Notes: generated by a model from the letters alone, not told the origin. A stretch of DNA of 64,000 nucleotides from Bacteroidota bacterium (GCA_023386585.1 JAEWJM010000012.1:15055-79054); one strand, 5' to 3'; counted from the first letter of the stretch, positions 36,514-45,230 are shown. Made by a program: numbers and translations.

Positions 36514-36638
36514 GCCTAATCAATAGCAGTCATCCACGGAAGTCTTTATGCTCAACGCATAAATTCTTTTCATGTGTTTGATTTTGTTACTTGGTTAGTT
36601 AGGAGGGTAACCATTTTTGGGTACCCTTCTTTTTTTTT
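36514..36638 (+). ncRNA. Candidate small RNA of about 120 nt
   Basis: A plus-strand transcript is expected between paired-box promoter 5 and the terminator at 36602-36638, although both flanking genes are on the minus strand. The stretch contains a perfect 7-bp hairpin, TTTATGC-TCAAC-GCATAAA (36545-36563), then an unpaired A/T-rich segment, then the terminator. The longest open frame in it is eight codons (from 36571), so a noncoding role is more likely than a peptide. Start is estimated. Confidence 0.45.
36602..36638 (+). terminator. Strong intrinsic terminator with no upstream protein gene
   Basis: An imperfect hairpin of about ten pairs (GGAGGGTAACC with GGGTACCCTTC around ATTTTT) is followed by nine T. 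The T-run is on the plus strand only. Confidence 0.7.
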
Positions 36639-36655
36639 GTGAATTTTTTTTGGAA

Positions 36656-37117
36656 CTAAACCAGATGATTCCAGCAGTAATATTTGCCCTGATGCTTCCG
36701 TATCGAGGCCAATGGATAAATGCAATTTCCCATTTTCGCTGTCGAGCGAAGGCCATTTGAGATGCAGATCGTGTTTTTGCAGTTTGCGTGTTCACTGACA
36801 AAATATTTGAACTCCCAATTGTATTGCAAGCTTTCCCGGTATGTTTCTGAAAAGTCGCTTGCAATAATTTCCTGCAGTAAAGGTAGAAGCTCATCCAAAG
36901 TCGAGCACTCCAGCGCGGATTCTTCTTTTAATCGGTGCCTTTTGTTGCTAAGCTGAGCAGATTCGTTGAGGTTTTTTTTCAAAAAAATGCCGATTTCGAG
37001 CAGCACATCGTCGTTGATTTCGCGGAACGATATTTCATAATTGTCCCATTGAAAATCTTTCCAGGAGGAAAATTCATACTTGAGAAAATAGGATTTTATT
37101 TTTTTAATTAAATGCAT
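36656..37117 (-). CDS. Hypothetical protein
   Basis: 153 residues, no family recognised; no signal peptide. The N-terminus is basic, the middle is helical and acidic (DELLPLLQEIIASDF), and three cysteines occur in the last 40 residues. A 99-residue frame at 36595-36894 overlaps it but is less plausible. Confidence 0.5.
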   Translation of the reverse strand: MHLIKKIKSYFLKYEFSSWKDFQWDNYEISFREINDDVLLEIGIFLKKNLNESAQLSNKRHRLKEESALECSTLDELLPLLQEIIASDFSETYRESLQYNWEFKYFVSEHANCKNTICISNGLRSTAKMGNCIYPLASIRKHQGKYYCWNHLV

Positions 37118-37175
37118 AATGTTGGCATTGCACGAAGGCCGCCATTAAAAGTAGTTATTTCCGCGGAATGATTTG

Positions 37176-37430
37176 TTAATTCCGGAGCCACCGAACAATG
37201 CGACGGACAAAAAAGCTGATCGCAAAAAAGTTGACCGCGATAATGAATGATAAAAGTCCGATCATCATTATTGCTTCAAATACAGTTTTGAACGGATTTG
37301 CAGCAGGTTGCGGTTTCGATGTTACGAATGCAACCCCAACAATCGCTGCCGAAAATCCAACGATAATAATGATTTTGTTTCTGATTGACATACTTAATAA
37401 ACGGAAATGAACAATTTTATTGCGAGGCAT
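37176..37430 (-). CDS. Small two-pass membrane protein
   Basis: About 84 residues from the ATG at 37430, or 71 from the ATG at 37391 (MSIRNKIIIIVGFSAA). Two hydrophobic helices flank a Pro/Lys loop; a positive C-terminus (RRIVRWLRN) suggests both ends in the cytoplasm. No family recognised. It follows the next gene upstream within about 20 bp, so the two are an operon. Confidence 0.55.
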   Translation of the reverse strand: MPRNKIVHFRLLSMSIRNKIIIIVGFSAAIVGVAFVTSKPQPAANPFKTVFEAIMMIGLLSFIIAVNFFAISFFVRRIVRWLRN

Positions 37431-37449
37431 TTCCCCTTCAGAGATCAAG

Positions 37450-37845
37450 TTATTTACTGATTTTCGTCAATCCGGTGGTAGTTTTTTCATATCCAAGGGC
37501 AAGTCCACCATAATGATACGCGATCACTATCAATCCCATCGAAAATGGAATAATCGCATAATAACGCAGGCTGTCATCTGAAGAAAAGAATTCGGCAAGC
37601 ATCCAATATGCGTTCGCGAAAATCCAGAATACGACGGCGATGTTGTGCAGCAGCTCGCTTCGGATGTCACGCGTTTGCCAGGTTATCAGCAATGCGGCCG
37701 CAATCGTTGGAACGATCATCACCAGCCCAAGTGGTTTCCACAGCATGGCCCAAGCCAAATCCTTAAGCAGCCAAAAAACAATATGCAGGTTTTCAATTTT
37801 GCGATAGCGCGCCGGAATTTGGTACAATTCTTCGGTTTCAGACAT
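37450..37845 (-). CDS. Hypothetical membrane protein
   Basis: 131 residues from MSETEELYQIP (ATG at 37845). Three or four hydrophobic segments (about 35-60, 70-90 and 100-120). No family recognised. The longer frame to 37920 overlaps the promoter region of the divergent exonuclease III gene and is not preferred. Confidence 0.6.
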   Translation of the reverse strand: MSETEELYQIPARYRKIENLHIVFWLLKDLAWAMLWKPLGLVMIVPTIAAALLITWQTRDIRSELLHNIAVVFWIFANAYWMLAEFFSSDDSLRYYAIIPFSMGLIVIAYHYGGLALGYEKTTTGLTKISK

Positions 37846-37951
37846 TTTGATTCGTATATGCCGCCAAAATATAAAAATAAGCGAAGCAATTTTAAAGAAA
37901 CGGACTCGTGTTTTTGGCAAATTTCTTAACTTACTGTTTCAATACGAACAA

Positions 37952-38725
37952 ATGAAAATCGCAACTTATAACGTGAATGGTGTCAACGGGCGACTGAATG
38001 TACTCCTGAAATGGCTTGAGATGTCGAAACCCGATATCGTCTGCCTACAGGAATTAAAGGCGCCACAGGAAAAATTCCCGATTGAAGCAATAACCGCCGC
38101 GGGTTACAATGCAATCTGGCACGGACAGAAAAGTTGGAATGGTGTGGCGATTCTCACGCGCGGTTATGAAATACAGGAAGTTTGCAGAACCTTACCCGGC
38201 GATCCCGATGATGTTCAGAGCCGTTATTTGGAGGCGCTGGTGAATGGCATTTGCATTTGTTGCCTTTATCTTCCGAACGGCAATCCGGCTCCGGGCCCAA
38301 AATTCGATTACAAACTGAAGTGGTTTGAAAGGTTGACCGAAAGGGCGGCTGCGCTTATCAAACTCGACATTCCGGTAATCATGACTGGCGATTATAACGT
38401 GATGCCAACCGAATTGGACGTTTACAAGCCGGAGCGGTGGGTCAAGGACGCGCTATTCAGGCCGGAAACGCGCGAAGCCTTCCGAAAGCTTGTCGGCCAG
38501 GGTTGGACCGATGCAATCCGAAAACTTTATCCGGACGAAACGATCTATACATTTTGGGATTACTTCCGAAATTCTTACGGAAGAAATGCCGGACTTCGCA
38601 TTGACCATTTTTTGTTGAGTCCGAATTTAAAAGGAAAGCTCAAGGCTGCGGGTGTTGACCGGGATGTCCGCGGATGGGAAAAAACGAGCGACCACGCGCC
38701 CGTCTGGATTGAAATCAAGGATTGA
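37952..38725 (+). CDS. xth: Exodeoxyribonuclease III
   Basis: 257-residue AP endonuclease/3'-5' exonuclease of base-excision repair. The start MKIATYNVNGVNGR at 37952 is family-typical. Catalytic residues are visible: Glu34 in LQELK, the GDYNVMP block with Asp and Asn (about 150), and the terminal SDHAPV with Asp-His. It overlaps the convergent NUDIX gene by 11 bp. Confidence 0.93.
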   Translation: MKIATYNVNGVNGRLNVLLKWLEMSKPDIVCLQELKAPQEKFPIEAITAAGYNAIWHGQKSWNGVAILTRGYEIQEVCRTLPGDPDDVQSRYLEALVNGICICCLYLPNGNPAPGPKFDYKLKWFERLTERAAALIKLDIPVIMTGDYNVMPTELDVYKPERWVKDALFRPETREAFRKLVGQGWTDAIRKLYPDETIYTFWDYFRNSYGRNAGLRIDHFLLSPNLKGKLKAAGVDRDVRGWEKTSDHAPVWIEIKD

Positions 38726-39182
38726 TTTGTTGCTGTTTTAAAACAAGCTCGTCAATAAAGGCGGCTTGTGCGGAGTTCACCTTTTGCTTTGCGTCCTGAG
38801 CTGTAAACCATCCGACTTTGTCGATTTCGGGAAAACGCCGCATGATACCCGATTTTGGCGGCCATTCCATTTCAAAATCATTGCTGATTATCGCATCCGC
38901 ATCAATGTCCATCGCACAAGCCCAGCAATGCACTAACTTTCCTGATTTTAATTTGACGGGAGTCAGCTCAAGCAATTCACCATTTGGCAGCATTCCGGTT
39001 TCTTCTTGAAATTCGCGGATTGCCGTATCGAGCGGATTCTCGTTTTCATTGAGTTCACCTTTCGGAATCGACCAGCTGCCTGCATCTTTGTTCTTCCAGA
39101 ACGGTCCGCCGGGATGCGCAAGAAGTACGAAAAGTTCTGTTTCAACAAATTTATACAGAAGAATGCCGGCACTTTGCTTCAT
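38715..39182 (-). CDS. NUDIX domain-containing protein (diadenosine-polyphosphatase-like)
   Basis: 155 residues with a complete Nudix box (GELNENENPLDTAIREFQEE, then TG) around residues 40-63 and the start MKQSAGILLYK. Bacterial relatives hydrolyse dinucleoside polyphosphates or related nucleotides; substrate unproven. Its start overlaps the end of the lipoprotein gene upstream by 4 bp. Confidence 0.88.
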   Translation of the reverse strand: MKQSAGILLYKFVETELFVLLAHPGGPFWKNKDAGSWSIPKGELNENENPLDTAIREFQEETGMLPNGELLELTPVKLKSGKLVHCWACAMDIDADAIISNDFEMEWPPKSGIMRRFPEIDKVGWFTAQDAKQKVNSAQAAFIDELVLKQQQINP

Positions 39183-39604
39183 GGAAAGCGTTTATTTGGT
39201 GCCGAAAATTGAGCATATGCGAAAATAAGGATCGGATTGTCTTCTGCCAGGATGATGTAAATGACTTCTTTGTCATCGACTGCCGAACGGATCAAGTATT
39301 TTCGTTCTTCACTTAAAAATGGAGAAAGCTTCGTATGTTCGAGTTCCGAGAAATTTGTTAGTGGAGTAAAAGTGCGGTTCATTAACAGCTTTTCCTTGTC
39401 ACTTTTGCTCAAAAGGTATTTCGAAACAAAGTAGCGGTCGCCGGTCATTTCATCCATGCCTTCATCGGAATCGACAAGCTGCGGATTGTCCAAACTTGTA
39501 CCGACTGCGCTTTCAAGCTGCGAAATCCGATAGTTCTTGCAGTTGCAAAAGACAAGCAGCAGCAGCAAAACCGAAATTCTCCGACAAGTTCTAAAGTGGT
39601 GCAT
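39179..39604 (-). CDS. Hypothetical lipoprotein
   Basis: 141 residues with a hydrophobic signal and a Cys-rich lipobox region (LLLLLVFCNCKNY). The mature part is predicted mixed alpha/beta with no recognised family. It is coupled to the NUDIX gene by a 4-bp overlap. Confidence 0.6.
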   Translation of the reverse strand: MHHFRTCRRISVLLLLLVFCNCKNYRISQLESAVGTSLDNPQLVDSDEGMDEMTGDRYFVSKYLLSKSDKEKLLMNRTFTPLTNFSELEHTKLSPFLSEERKYLIRSAVDDKEVIYIILAEDNPILIFAYAQFSAPNKRFP

Positions 39605-39661
39605 TTAGTAAAAATACGCAAATGCAACGCAAAACCGATGGCAAAAATCGCAGGTTAATTG

Positions 39662-40042
39662 TCAGGTACCGAGTTTAGTCGACTTGCCGACGGTCAGATA
39701 GATGTTTTTGTCGGGAGTGAGCAATTCAATCCTGGTATTTTGCCGGTTGATTCTCATTTCGGCACTTCCGGAGGAATTTGTAAGCGTGTATATCGTAAAA
39801 TCGGCATTTCGTGCGGGAGCAATTACTTCGGCGATATCGTAGGTGAATTTATTTCCAGCGAGGAAAATTGAAACTTCCTTCTTTTGGGAATTCAGGAATA
39901 TGAATGAGTATTCGTTGCCTTTTACATCGTATTGGCCCGAATGAAACGGCTTGTTGTCGATAAGATATTGCTGAACATTGAAAACTCGCGGTTGGGCAAA
40001 AAGGCTGCAGGAAAAAAGCAGCATTAGGATCAGTTTTTTCAT
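39662..40042 (-). CDS. Hypothetical secreted protein
   Basis: 126 residues with a signal peptide (KKLILMLLFSCSLFAQ) and a beta-rich mature part. No family recognised. It is divergent from the response regulator at 40208. Confidence 0.6.
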   Translation of the reverse strand: MKKLILMLLFSCSLFAQPRVFNVQQYLIDNKPFHSGQYDVKGNEYSFIFLNSQKKEVSIFLAGNKFTYDIAEVIAPARNADFTIYTLTNSSGSAEMRINRQNTRIELLTPDKNIYLTVGKSTKLGT

Positions 40043-40137
40043 GATTATGGGAATTTAGGGTTGAAAGCGCGCTTGCAAAACACAAGCCATAAATATCAGG
40101 GCATTGAAGTTTAACAGTAAAAGCGATATGGGTAACA

Positions 40138-40193
40138 TGTAACATTCCCAAAAATGGATGTAACGCATTATCTGTCGCGGGTTACTAAATTTC
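40138..40193 (+). promoter_or_regulatory. Paired-box promoter, site 6 (response regulator at 40208)
   Basis: TGTAAC at 40138 and TGTAAC at 40159 are 21 bp apart. TAAATTTC (40186-40193), a good TAnnTTTG match, begins exactly 27 bp after the proximal box start. It ends 14 bp before the ATG, so the leader is short. Confidence 0.6.
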
Positions 40194-40207
40194 GATTTTA
40201 AAAGATC

Positions 40208-40615
40208 ATGACAACATCCAAGCTTCTTTATTATCTCGATGATGACCTGGACGATCTTGAGTTTTTCAAGGATGCGGCGGAAGAATTGGGCCATCAGGCA
40301 GTGATTTTCCGAACCGGACAGGATATGCTTCAATCATTGCGGATCGAGGAAGATAAGCCCGACGCAATTTTCCTTGATATTCACATGCCCATACTGAATG
40401 GCGCAGAAATTTTGCAAATCCTAAAGAATTCGAAAGACTGGAAAAATTTTCCGGTTGTGATGATCTCCGGAGCGTATCCCAAAAAGCTGGTCAGGCATTT
40501 TCAGGACGCCGGGGCCGATTTCTTGATGAAAAAGCCGCCATCAGGCGAATTTAAAAATGTTCTGGAGCAGGCATTGTCCGAGACATTTTCCCGTAAAATC
40601 AGGAAAACCGCCTAA
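40208..40615 (+). CDS. Single-domain response regulator
   Basis: 135 residues, receiver only. Acidic pocket DDDLDD (11-16), phosphoacceptor Asp57 in IFLDIHMP, Ser in MISGA and Lys in MKKPP. There is no output domain. It is similar in plan to the regulator at 35945. Its promoter belongs to the paired-box set, so the regulon includes a signalling protein. The stop overlaps the convergent gene by 4 bp. Confidence 0.9.
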   Translation: MTTSKLLYYLDDDLDDLEFFKDAAEELGHQAVIFRTGQDMLQSLRIEEDKPDAIFLDIHMPILNGAEILQILKNSKDWKNFPVVMISGAYPKKLVRHFQDAGADFLMKKPPSGEFKNVLEQALSETFSRKIRKTA

Positions 40616-40983
40616 TCTTTCGCGTCGGGATCAGGTTTCAGGATAATTTTTATTTCCCCATTTTTCAGCAGGTCGCGAACCAGGAATCGCTGCGGCAAGT
40701 GGCGGTACGATTTGAAATATAAAGAATCGGTTTCGTCAGCTTGTATTTTAAAGGCTCCGGTGCTGTCGGTGCGAACGACGTATCTAGGATCCTGGTACAA
40801 CCGCAGGTATGCATTCCGGCCTTTTTTCGGGTCTTTCATCAACTTCGACAGCGTATCATTCACTATAATCTCAATTACATTTCCGCCGTGGGTTGAATCG
40901 GTAGCTTGTCCGCGAACCGTTTTCTTCTGTGCGCTGCACAAAAGTGACGAAGCTATAAATACCACGCAAAGAAGTTTTTTCAT
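40612..40983 (-). CDS. Hypothetical secreted protein, carboxypeptidase-regulatory-like
   Basis: 123 residues from MKKLLCVVFIASSLLCSAQ (signal peptide). The mature part contains VRGQATDSTHGG, then TDSTGAFKI and a final strand, a pattern like the CarboxypepD_reg/beta-sandwich domains common in Bacteroidota. The assignment is tentative. The longer frame to 41064 runs into the divergent intergenic region. Confidence 0.55.
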   Translation of the reverse strand: MKKLLCVVFIASSLLCSAQKKTVRGQATDSTHGGNVIEIIVNDTLSKLMKDPKKGRNAYLRLYQDPRYVVRTDSTGAFKIQADETDSLYFKSYRHLPQRFLVRDLLKNGEIKIILKPDPDAKD

Positions 40984-41084
40984 CCGTGCAATTTTAGGGT
41001 AAAACGCTAAATTGCTGTTATTGGTATCAATTGCCGCGATGAAGCTGCCGATTGTTGAAATCATCGGAAATTTAACATGCTGTC

Positions 41085-41116
41085 TTGCAAGTCGATATGA
41101 TTTTTTAATATTTTTG
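41085..41116 (+). promoter_or_regulatory. Promoter of the diheme cytochrome operon
   Basis: TTG (41085-41087), a 21-bp spacer and TATTTTTG (41109-41116), then an AAGGAGA ribosome-binding-like stretch before the ATG at 41135. Confidence 0.5.
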
Positions 41117-41134
41117 AAGGAGACTGGTTCATTT

Positions 41135-42271
41135 ATGAAAAAACATTACGCGCTTTCTTTTCTTTTTCTTTTTTCACTGTTAATTATTTATTCCTGTTCT
41201 CAATCGGATGAAGGCGATTACGTGCCTGTTTCGCCTGTCACGGTCAATCTGGCTGACGTTCCGTATCCAAAGCTGTCCGACTATAAATTTTTCGAAGGGT
41301 CGATGAAAAACCTTCAGCCGTCGCTGGATGTGCTGCCATTCCAGCCGGCAAGCGCGCTTTTTTCGGATTATGCGCAAAAGAAACGTTTTGTCTGGATGCC
41401 GAAAGGAGTAAAGGCAACTTTTAATGGAGACGGAAATGTGCTCGAACTTCCCGTTGGTGCAGTGTTGATAAAAAACTTTTATTATGAAAATGTGCAAAAT
41501 GCAACTCCTGCAGGCACAACGAGAATTATTGAAACCCGATTGATGATCAGAAAGGAAAGCGGTTGGATTTTTGCCGATTACGTATGGAATGAGGAGCAAA
41601 CGGAAGCGTTTTATGATCTGGGCGGAAGCTATACCGAAGTATCCTGGAAAGATGAAAACAACGTTATCAAAAGCACCAATTATCGCATTCCAGCGATTGA
41701 GCAGTGCATCGTTTGCCATAAAATAAAGGAATACGTCAACGAAAATGAGATAACGATTCACAAACCTATCGGAATCAAGCCTCAGAACCTGAACTTTGAA
41801 ATCAACTACGGAACTTCTGTAAAAAATCAGCTCCTGAAATGGATCGAAAAGGGTTATCTTGAAGATGGCTTCAGTCTGCCGGCGCCAGACAATACAGTAA
41901 TCAACTATAGCGATGTCTCAAAGCCGTTGGCATTGCGGGCAAGATCGTATGTCGATGCGAATTGTTCACATTGCCATCAGGAAGGCCGGCATTGCGATTA
42001 TCGGCCGATGCGCTTTGATTTTACCCACACGGGAAATGCTCAGGGAAACACGAATATGGGCGTATGTGTCGATACCGAAGACATGCAGGATTTTCCGACC
42101 GAACTGAACAAAATTGTCGCACCTGGTAATCCAGGCCATTCGATGCTGTATTACCGAATCAATACGACTAACGAAGCTTACCGAATGCCATTGCATGGGC
42201 GAACAATCATACACGACGAAGGAGTTGCATTAATGGCCGCGTGGATAAATTCCCTGCACGATTGCGAATAA
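41135..42271 (+). CDS. Diheme c-type cytochrome lipoprotein (SO2930-like)
   Basis: 378 residues. A lipoprotein signal (LLIIYSCSQSD) is followed by an extracytoplasmic domain and two heme c sites, CIVCH (about residue 193) and CSHCH (about 280). The arrangement resembles the SO2930 family of diheme cytochromes, whose members usually neighbour secreted repeat proteins. The start at 41135 places the lipobox correctly. The FG-GAP protein gene follows after 18 bp, suggesting cotranscription. Confidence 0.82.
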   Translation: MKKHYALSFLFLFSLLIIYSCSQSDEGDYVPVSPVTVNLADVPYPKLSDYKFFEGSMKNLQPSLDVLPFQPASALFSDYAQKKRFVWMPKGVKATFNGDGNVLELPVGAVLIKNFYYENVQNATPAGTTRIIETRLMIRKESGWIFADYVWNEEQTEAFYDLGGSYTEVSWKDENNVIKSTNYRIPAIEQCIVCHKIKEYVNENEITIHKPIGIKPQNLNFEINYGTSVKNQLLKWIEKGYLEDGFSLPAPDNTVINYSDVSKPLALRARSYVDANCSHCHQEGRHCDYRPMRFDFTHTGNAQGNTNMGVCVDTEDMQDFPTELNKIVAPGNPGHSMLYYRINTTNEAYRMPLHGRTIIHDEGVALMAAWINSLHDCE

Positions 42272-42289
42272 TAACATAAATCCAAACAT

Positions 42290-44767
42290 ATGAAATTCAA
42301 ACTTTACCCATGCAGCATATCAGTTAGTGCTATTTGCAAGTCGGTTTTTACGCTGATGCTGCTGCTTTGCATGCAAAATGCCTTCGCACAGAACTCCTGC
42401 GCGACCGCACTGACAGTCGTTCCAGGAACGTATACTGTCACCGTTATTGACGGCGCGAACTTTACTACCGGATGTTCCGGCGCATCAGCCGCCGAATGGT
42501 ATGTTTATACGCCAACACAAAACAGAAGCGTAACGATAACCTCGGATCTGCCGGTGAATGCCTGCGGCGATACCAATGTTAATGTATACACCGGAACGTG
42601 CAGCGGATTGACCTGTTATGCGGGTGATGATGATAGCGGGACGGTCGCCTGTACATCATCCGGCACAACCTATCTCTCTACCGAAACTTTCGATGCATTT
42701 GCGGGCACTACTTACTATATCGCCTGGGATAATAAATGGAGTAATGCGGGATTTCAATGGCAATTGTCGGAAGCGCCGTATGTTCCGAGTCCGTGCCTGA
42801 CTTCGATTCCGGTAGCTGCGGGCCTTACGGTGGTAAACGCAATCGACGGAAACAACATAAATACAACTTGTTCAACAGCCACCAGCGCGAAATGGTATTC
42901 GTACACTCCAAGCCAATATTATCATGTTACGGTTACTTCCGATCTTCCGCAAAACATTTGCAAAGACACTAATTTCAGCGTTTATACAGGTTCTTGCTCG
43001 AGCGGACTTACGTGTGTTACCACCGACGACAATTCGGGAATAATAGCCTGCGATTCGGGAAACACCTCTTCGAACCTGTCGAAAAAGTCATTTGATGTCA
43101 ATCCGGGAGTTACCTATTACATTGTATGGGACAATAAATGGAGCGCCGCCGGATTTGACTTTCAGATCATTGAGGACGTTATTGTTGTTCCTGTGTCGTA
43201 TACAACACAAGCCATCACCACCGTCAACAGCACTTACAATATGTGCGTTGTTGATATGAATGGCGACGGACTCGACGATATTGCAGGCGTAAGCAATAAC
43301 AATCTGCGAATCAATTATCAGGGTGCCGGCGGAACGTTTACCCATACGGATTTTCCAATCAGTGGCAGCAGCCAAATGCCTTCATGGAGCATCGCGGCAG
43401 GCGATTACAATAAGGATGGTTATAATGATTTGCTGCTGGGAAGCGGCGGTGGACTAACATTCTGGAAGTCGAATGCTACCGGAACCGGCTACACTTCGAT
43501 AACGCCTGGACAATACATTTTTTGCCAACGTACGAACTTCGTCGACATTAACCATGATGGGAACCTCGATGCTTTTTCCTGCCACGACGTCGCTCCGAAT
43601 GTTTACTATATGAACGATGGTTCCGGAAATTTCACCTATTATCAGTCGACTGTCACAACCGGTGCATACGATTTCAGCGGCGCATCGCCGGGCGGAAATT
43701 ATGCTTCATTGTGGACGGACCTTGATAACGATGGCGATACCGATCTTTTCGTTTCAAAATGCTCCGGGCCGCCGTGCGAGATCCATCGCAATGATGGCGC
43801 AACATTTACCGACATTTCTGCTCAGGCCGGAATAAATTTCACTCCCGTACAATCGTGGTCTTCAGCAGTAGCTGATTTCGATAACGATGGAGATATGGAT
43901 ATTTTGGTAGGTTCAAACGGCAGCGTTGGATCGCGTCTGTTCCGAAACAATCTCGACACGTCAAACTCAACCGAAGAAGCTTACACGAATATTACCGCAG
44001 GTTCCGGATGGGAATCAGCATCTACAAACCGTGATTATGTTGCTTATGATTTTGATAACGATGGTTTTGTGGATGTTTTGGCAGGTGGCAACCGAATCAT
44101 GTTCAATAATGGAGACGCGACGTTCCAGCCTACAACTTACAGCGGAATGAGCGTTGGCGCTGTTGGCGACCTTAACAACGACGGTTTTCTCGACATTCTC
44201 AACGGAAGCACTGTCCGTTATGCGGTGCCAAACGGCAATCACTGGCTCGCTGTAACTTTGGAAGGAATTCAGAGCAACAGCAACGGAATAGGAGCAAGGG
44301 TCGAAATTCATGGCCCTTGGGGAATCCAGATCCGCGATATTCGAAGCGGCGAAGGATTCGGTTATATGAGTACGTTGAATGCCCATTTCGGATTGGGTAC
44401 GGCGACAAACATTGAGACCGTCGTCATCAAATGGCCATCTGGCGTTGTGGATGTCATAACCAACCCGTCGCCGGATCAAAGAATTACAGTCGTCGAAGGA
44501 TCATCGCCATTAAGTACGAACGATGTCAATCCAAATAGCTTTACACTTTATCCAAACCCGGCAAATGATCTGCTAAGTATTCGTTTGGGAAGCGGTATTT
44601 CGGACATCAAGGCAGCTGAAATCTACGACCTCGCGGGCAGATTGATCGCAAGGCCGGAAGTGTCGCAAAACACAATTTCCGTCAAACAATTGGCAAGTGG
44701 CAATTACATTCTGCTGCTGGAGTCGGCCAACGGAAAGCGGTTTACGCAAAGGTTTCTGAAAAACTAA
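42290..44767 (+). CDS. Large T9SS cargo protein with duplicated N-terminal domain, FG-GAP/VCBS repeats and ASPIC/UnbV domain
   Basis: 825 residues with a signal peptide ending near FAQNSC (about residue 34). Two copies of a domain of about 125 residues follow (beginning SCATALTVV and PCLTSIPVA, each ending with WDNKWS). Residues 300-640 hold FG-GAP repeats with Asp-rich calcium loops (DFDNDGDMDILVG, DLDNDGDTDLFVS). ASPIC/UnbV spans about 650-735 (HWLAVTLEG to PSPDQRITVVEG). A type A T9SS sorting domain ends the protein (NPANDLLSI to FLKN). A calcium-stabilised surface protein is likely. Confidence 0.88.
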   Translation: MKFKLYPCSISVSAICKSVFTLMLLLCMQNAFAQNSCATALTVVPGTYTVTVIDGANFTTGCSGASAAEWYVYTPTQNRSVTITSDLPVNACGDTNVNVYTGTCSGLTCYAGDDDSGTVACTSSGTTYLSTETFDAFAGTTYYIAWDNKWSNAGFQWQLSEAPYVPSPCLTSIPVAAGLTVVNAIDGNNINTTCSTATSAKWYSYTPSQYYHVTVTSDLPQNICKDTNFSVYTGSCSSGLTCVTTDDNSGIIACDSGNTSSNLSKKSFDVNPGVTYYIVWDNKWSAAGFDFQIIEDVIVVPVSYTTQAITTVNSTYNMCVVDMNGDGLDDIAGVSNNNLRINYQGAGGTFTHTDFPISGSSQMPSWSIAAGDYNKDGYNDLLLGSGGGLTFWKSNATGTGYTSITPGQYIFCQRTNFVDINHDGNLDAFSCHDVAPNVYYMNDGSGNFTYYQSTVTTGAYDFSGASPGGNYASLWTDLDNDGDTDLFVSKCSGPPCEIHRNDGATFTDISAQAGINFTPVQSWSSAVADFDNDGDMDILVGSNGSVGSRLFRNNLDTSNSTEEAYTNITAGSGWESASTNRDYVAYDFDNDGFVDVLAGGNRIMFNNGDATFQPTTYSGMSVGAVGDLNNDGFLDILNGSTVRYAVPNGNHWLAVTLEGIQSNSNGIGARVEIHGPWGIQIRDIRSGEGFGYMSTLNAHFGLGTATNIETVVIKWPSGVVDVITNPSPDQRITVVEGSSPLSTNDVNPNSFTLYPNPANDLLSIRLGSGISDIKAAEIYDLAGRLIARPEVSQNTISVKQLASGNYILLLESANGKRFTQRFLKN

Positions 44768-44771
44768 ATCA

Positions 44772-44800
44772 AAAAGCCCTGTTCGTCAGGGCTTTTTTTT
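44772..44800 (+). terminator. Intrinsic terminator after 44767
   Basis: AAAGCCCT-GTTCGTC-AGGGCTTT followed by a T-run. Confidence 0.8.
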
Positions 44801-44807
44801 ATACTGT

Positions 44808-45230
44808 TTATATGTCATGGGTTTTTCGGCAAGCAATTGTGCCAGCAAGCCAGGCAAAAGGAATGTAAGCGCCAACCAAATCAACGATCGTGAACCACGT
44901 TGGCGATGGAAGCATAATCACATTGCTGATTCCGCCGATTAAAAATATCACGCCAATGATGAGTGCGCGGCGTTTTTTGTTTCCTGATGCGACTACTGCT
45001 GCCAACAATGCTCCCGCAAACGTTCCTATCGCGTGCGCAAGGAAGGGAAACAGGAAATGTTTTGGTTCAAAAAGATGCATTGAAGCTTTAAGTCCTTCAA
45101 TCGTAGTAACGTCTGCGCCGGCGGGTGGAGGAATAATCGAGCTGCTGATCAGGATAATTCCCATGTTGACAAAACTGCCCAGCACAGCGCCCGCGACTAC
45201 AGCTAAAATGTTTTTAAAAACTTGGTTCAT
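44808..45230 (-). CDS. Hypothetical four-pass membrane protein
   Basis: 140 residues with four hydrophobic segments and small-residue-rich helices (AVVAGAVLGSFVNMGIIL; AHAIGTFAGALLAAVVA). No enzyme motif seen. Its start overlaps the upstream small membrane protein by 4 bp. Confidence 0.65.
   Translation of the reverse strand: MNQVFKNILAVVAGAVLGSFVNMGIILISSSIIPPPAGADVTTIEGLKASMHLFEPKHFLFPFLAHAIGTFAGALLAAVVASGNKKRRALIIGVIFLIGGISNVIMLPSPTWFTIVDLVGAYIPFAWLAGTIACRKTHDI

Noticed and set aside
36595..36894. 99-codon minus-strand frame overlapping the hypothetical gene at 36656
   Set aside because: It runs through the terminator hairpin at its 3' end and is less protein-like than the 153-codon frame.
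35945..40615. The two response regulators as direct DNA-binding controllers of the paired-box promoters
   Set aside because: Both are receiver-only proteins of 135-139 residues with no output domain, so they cannot bind the boxes themselves.
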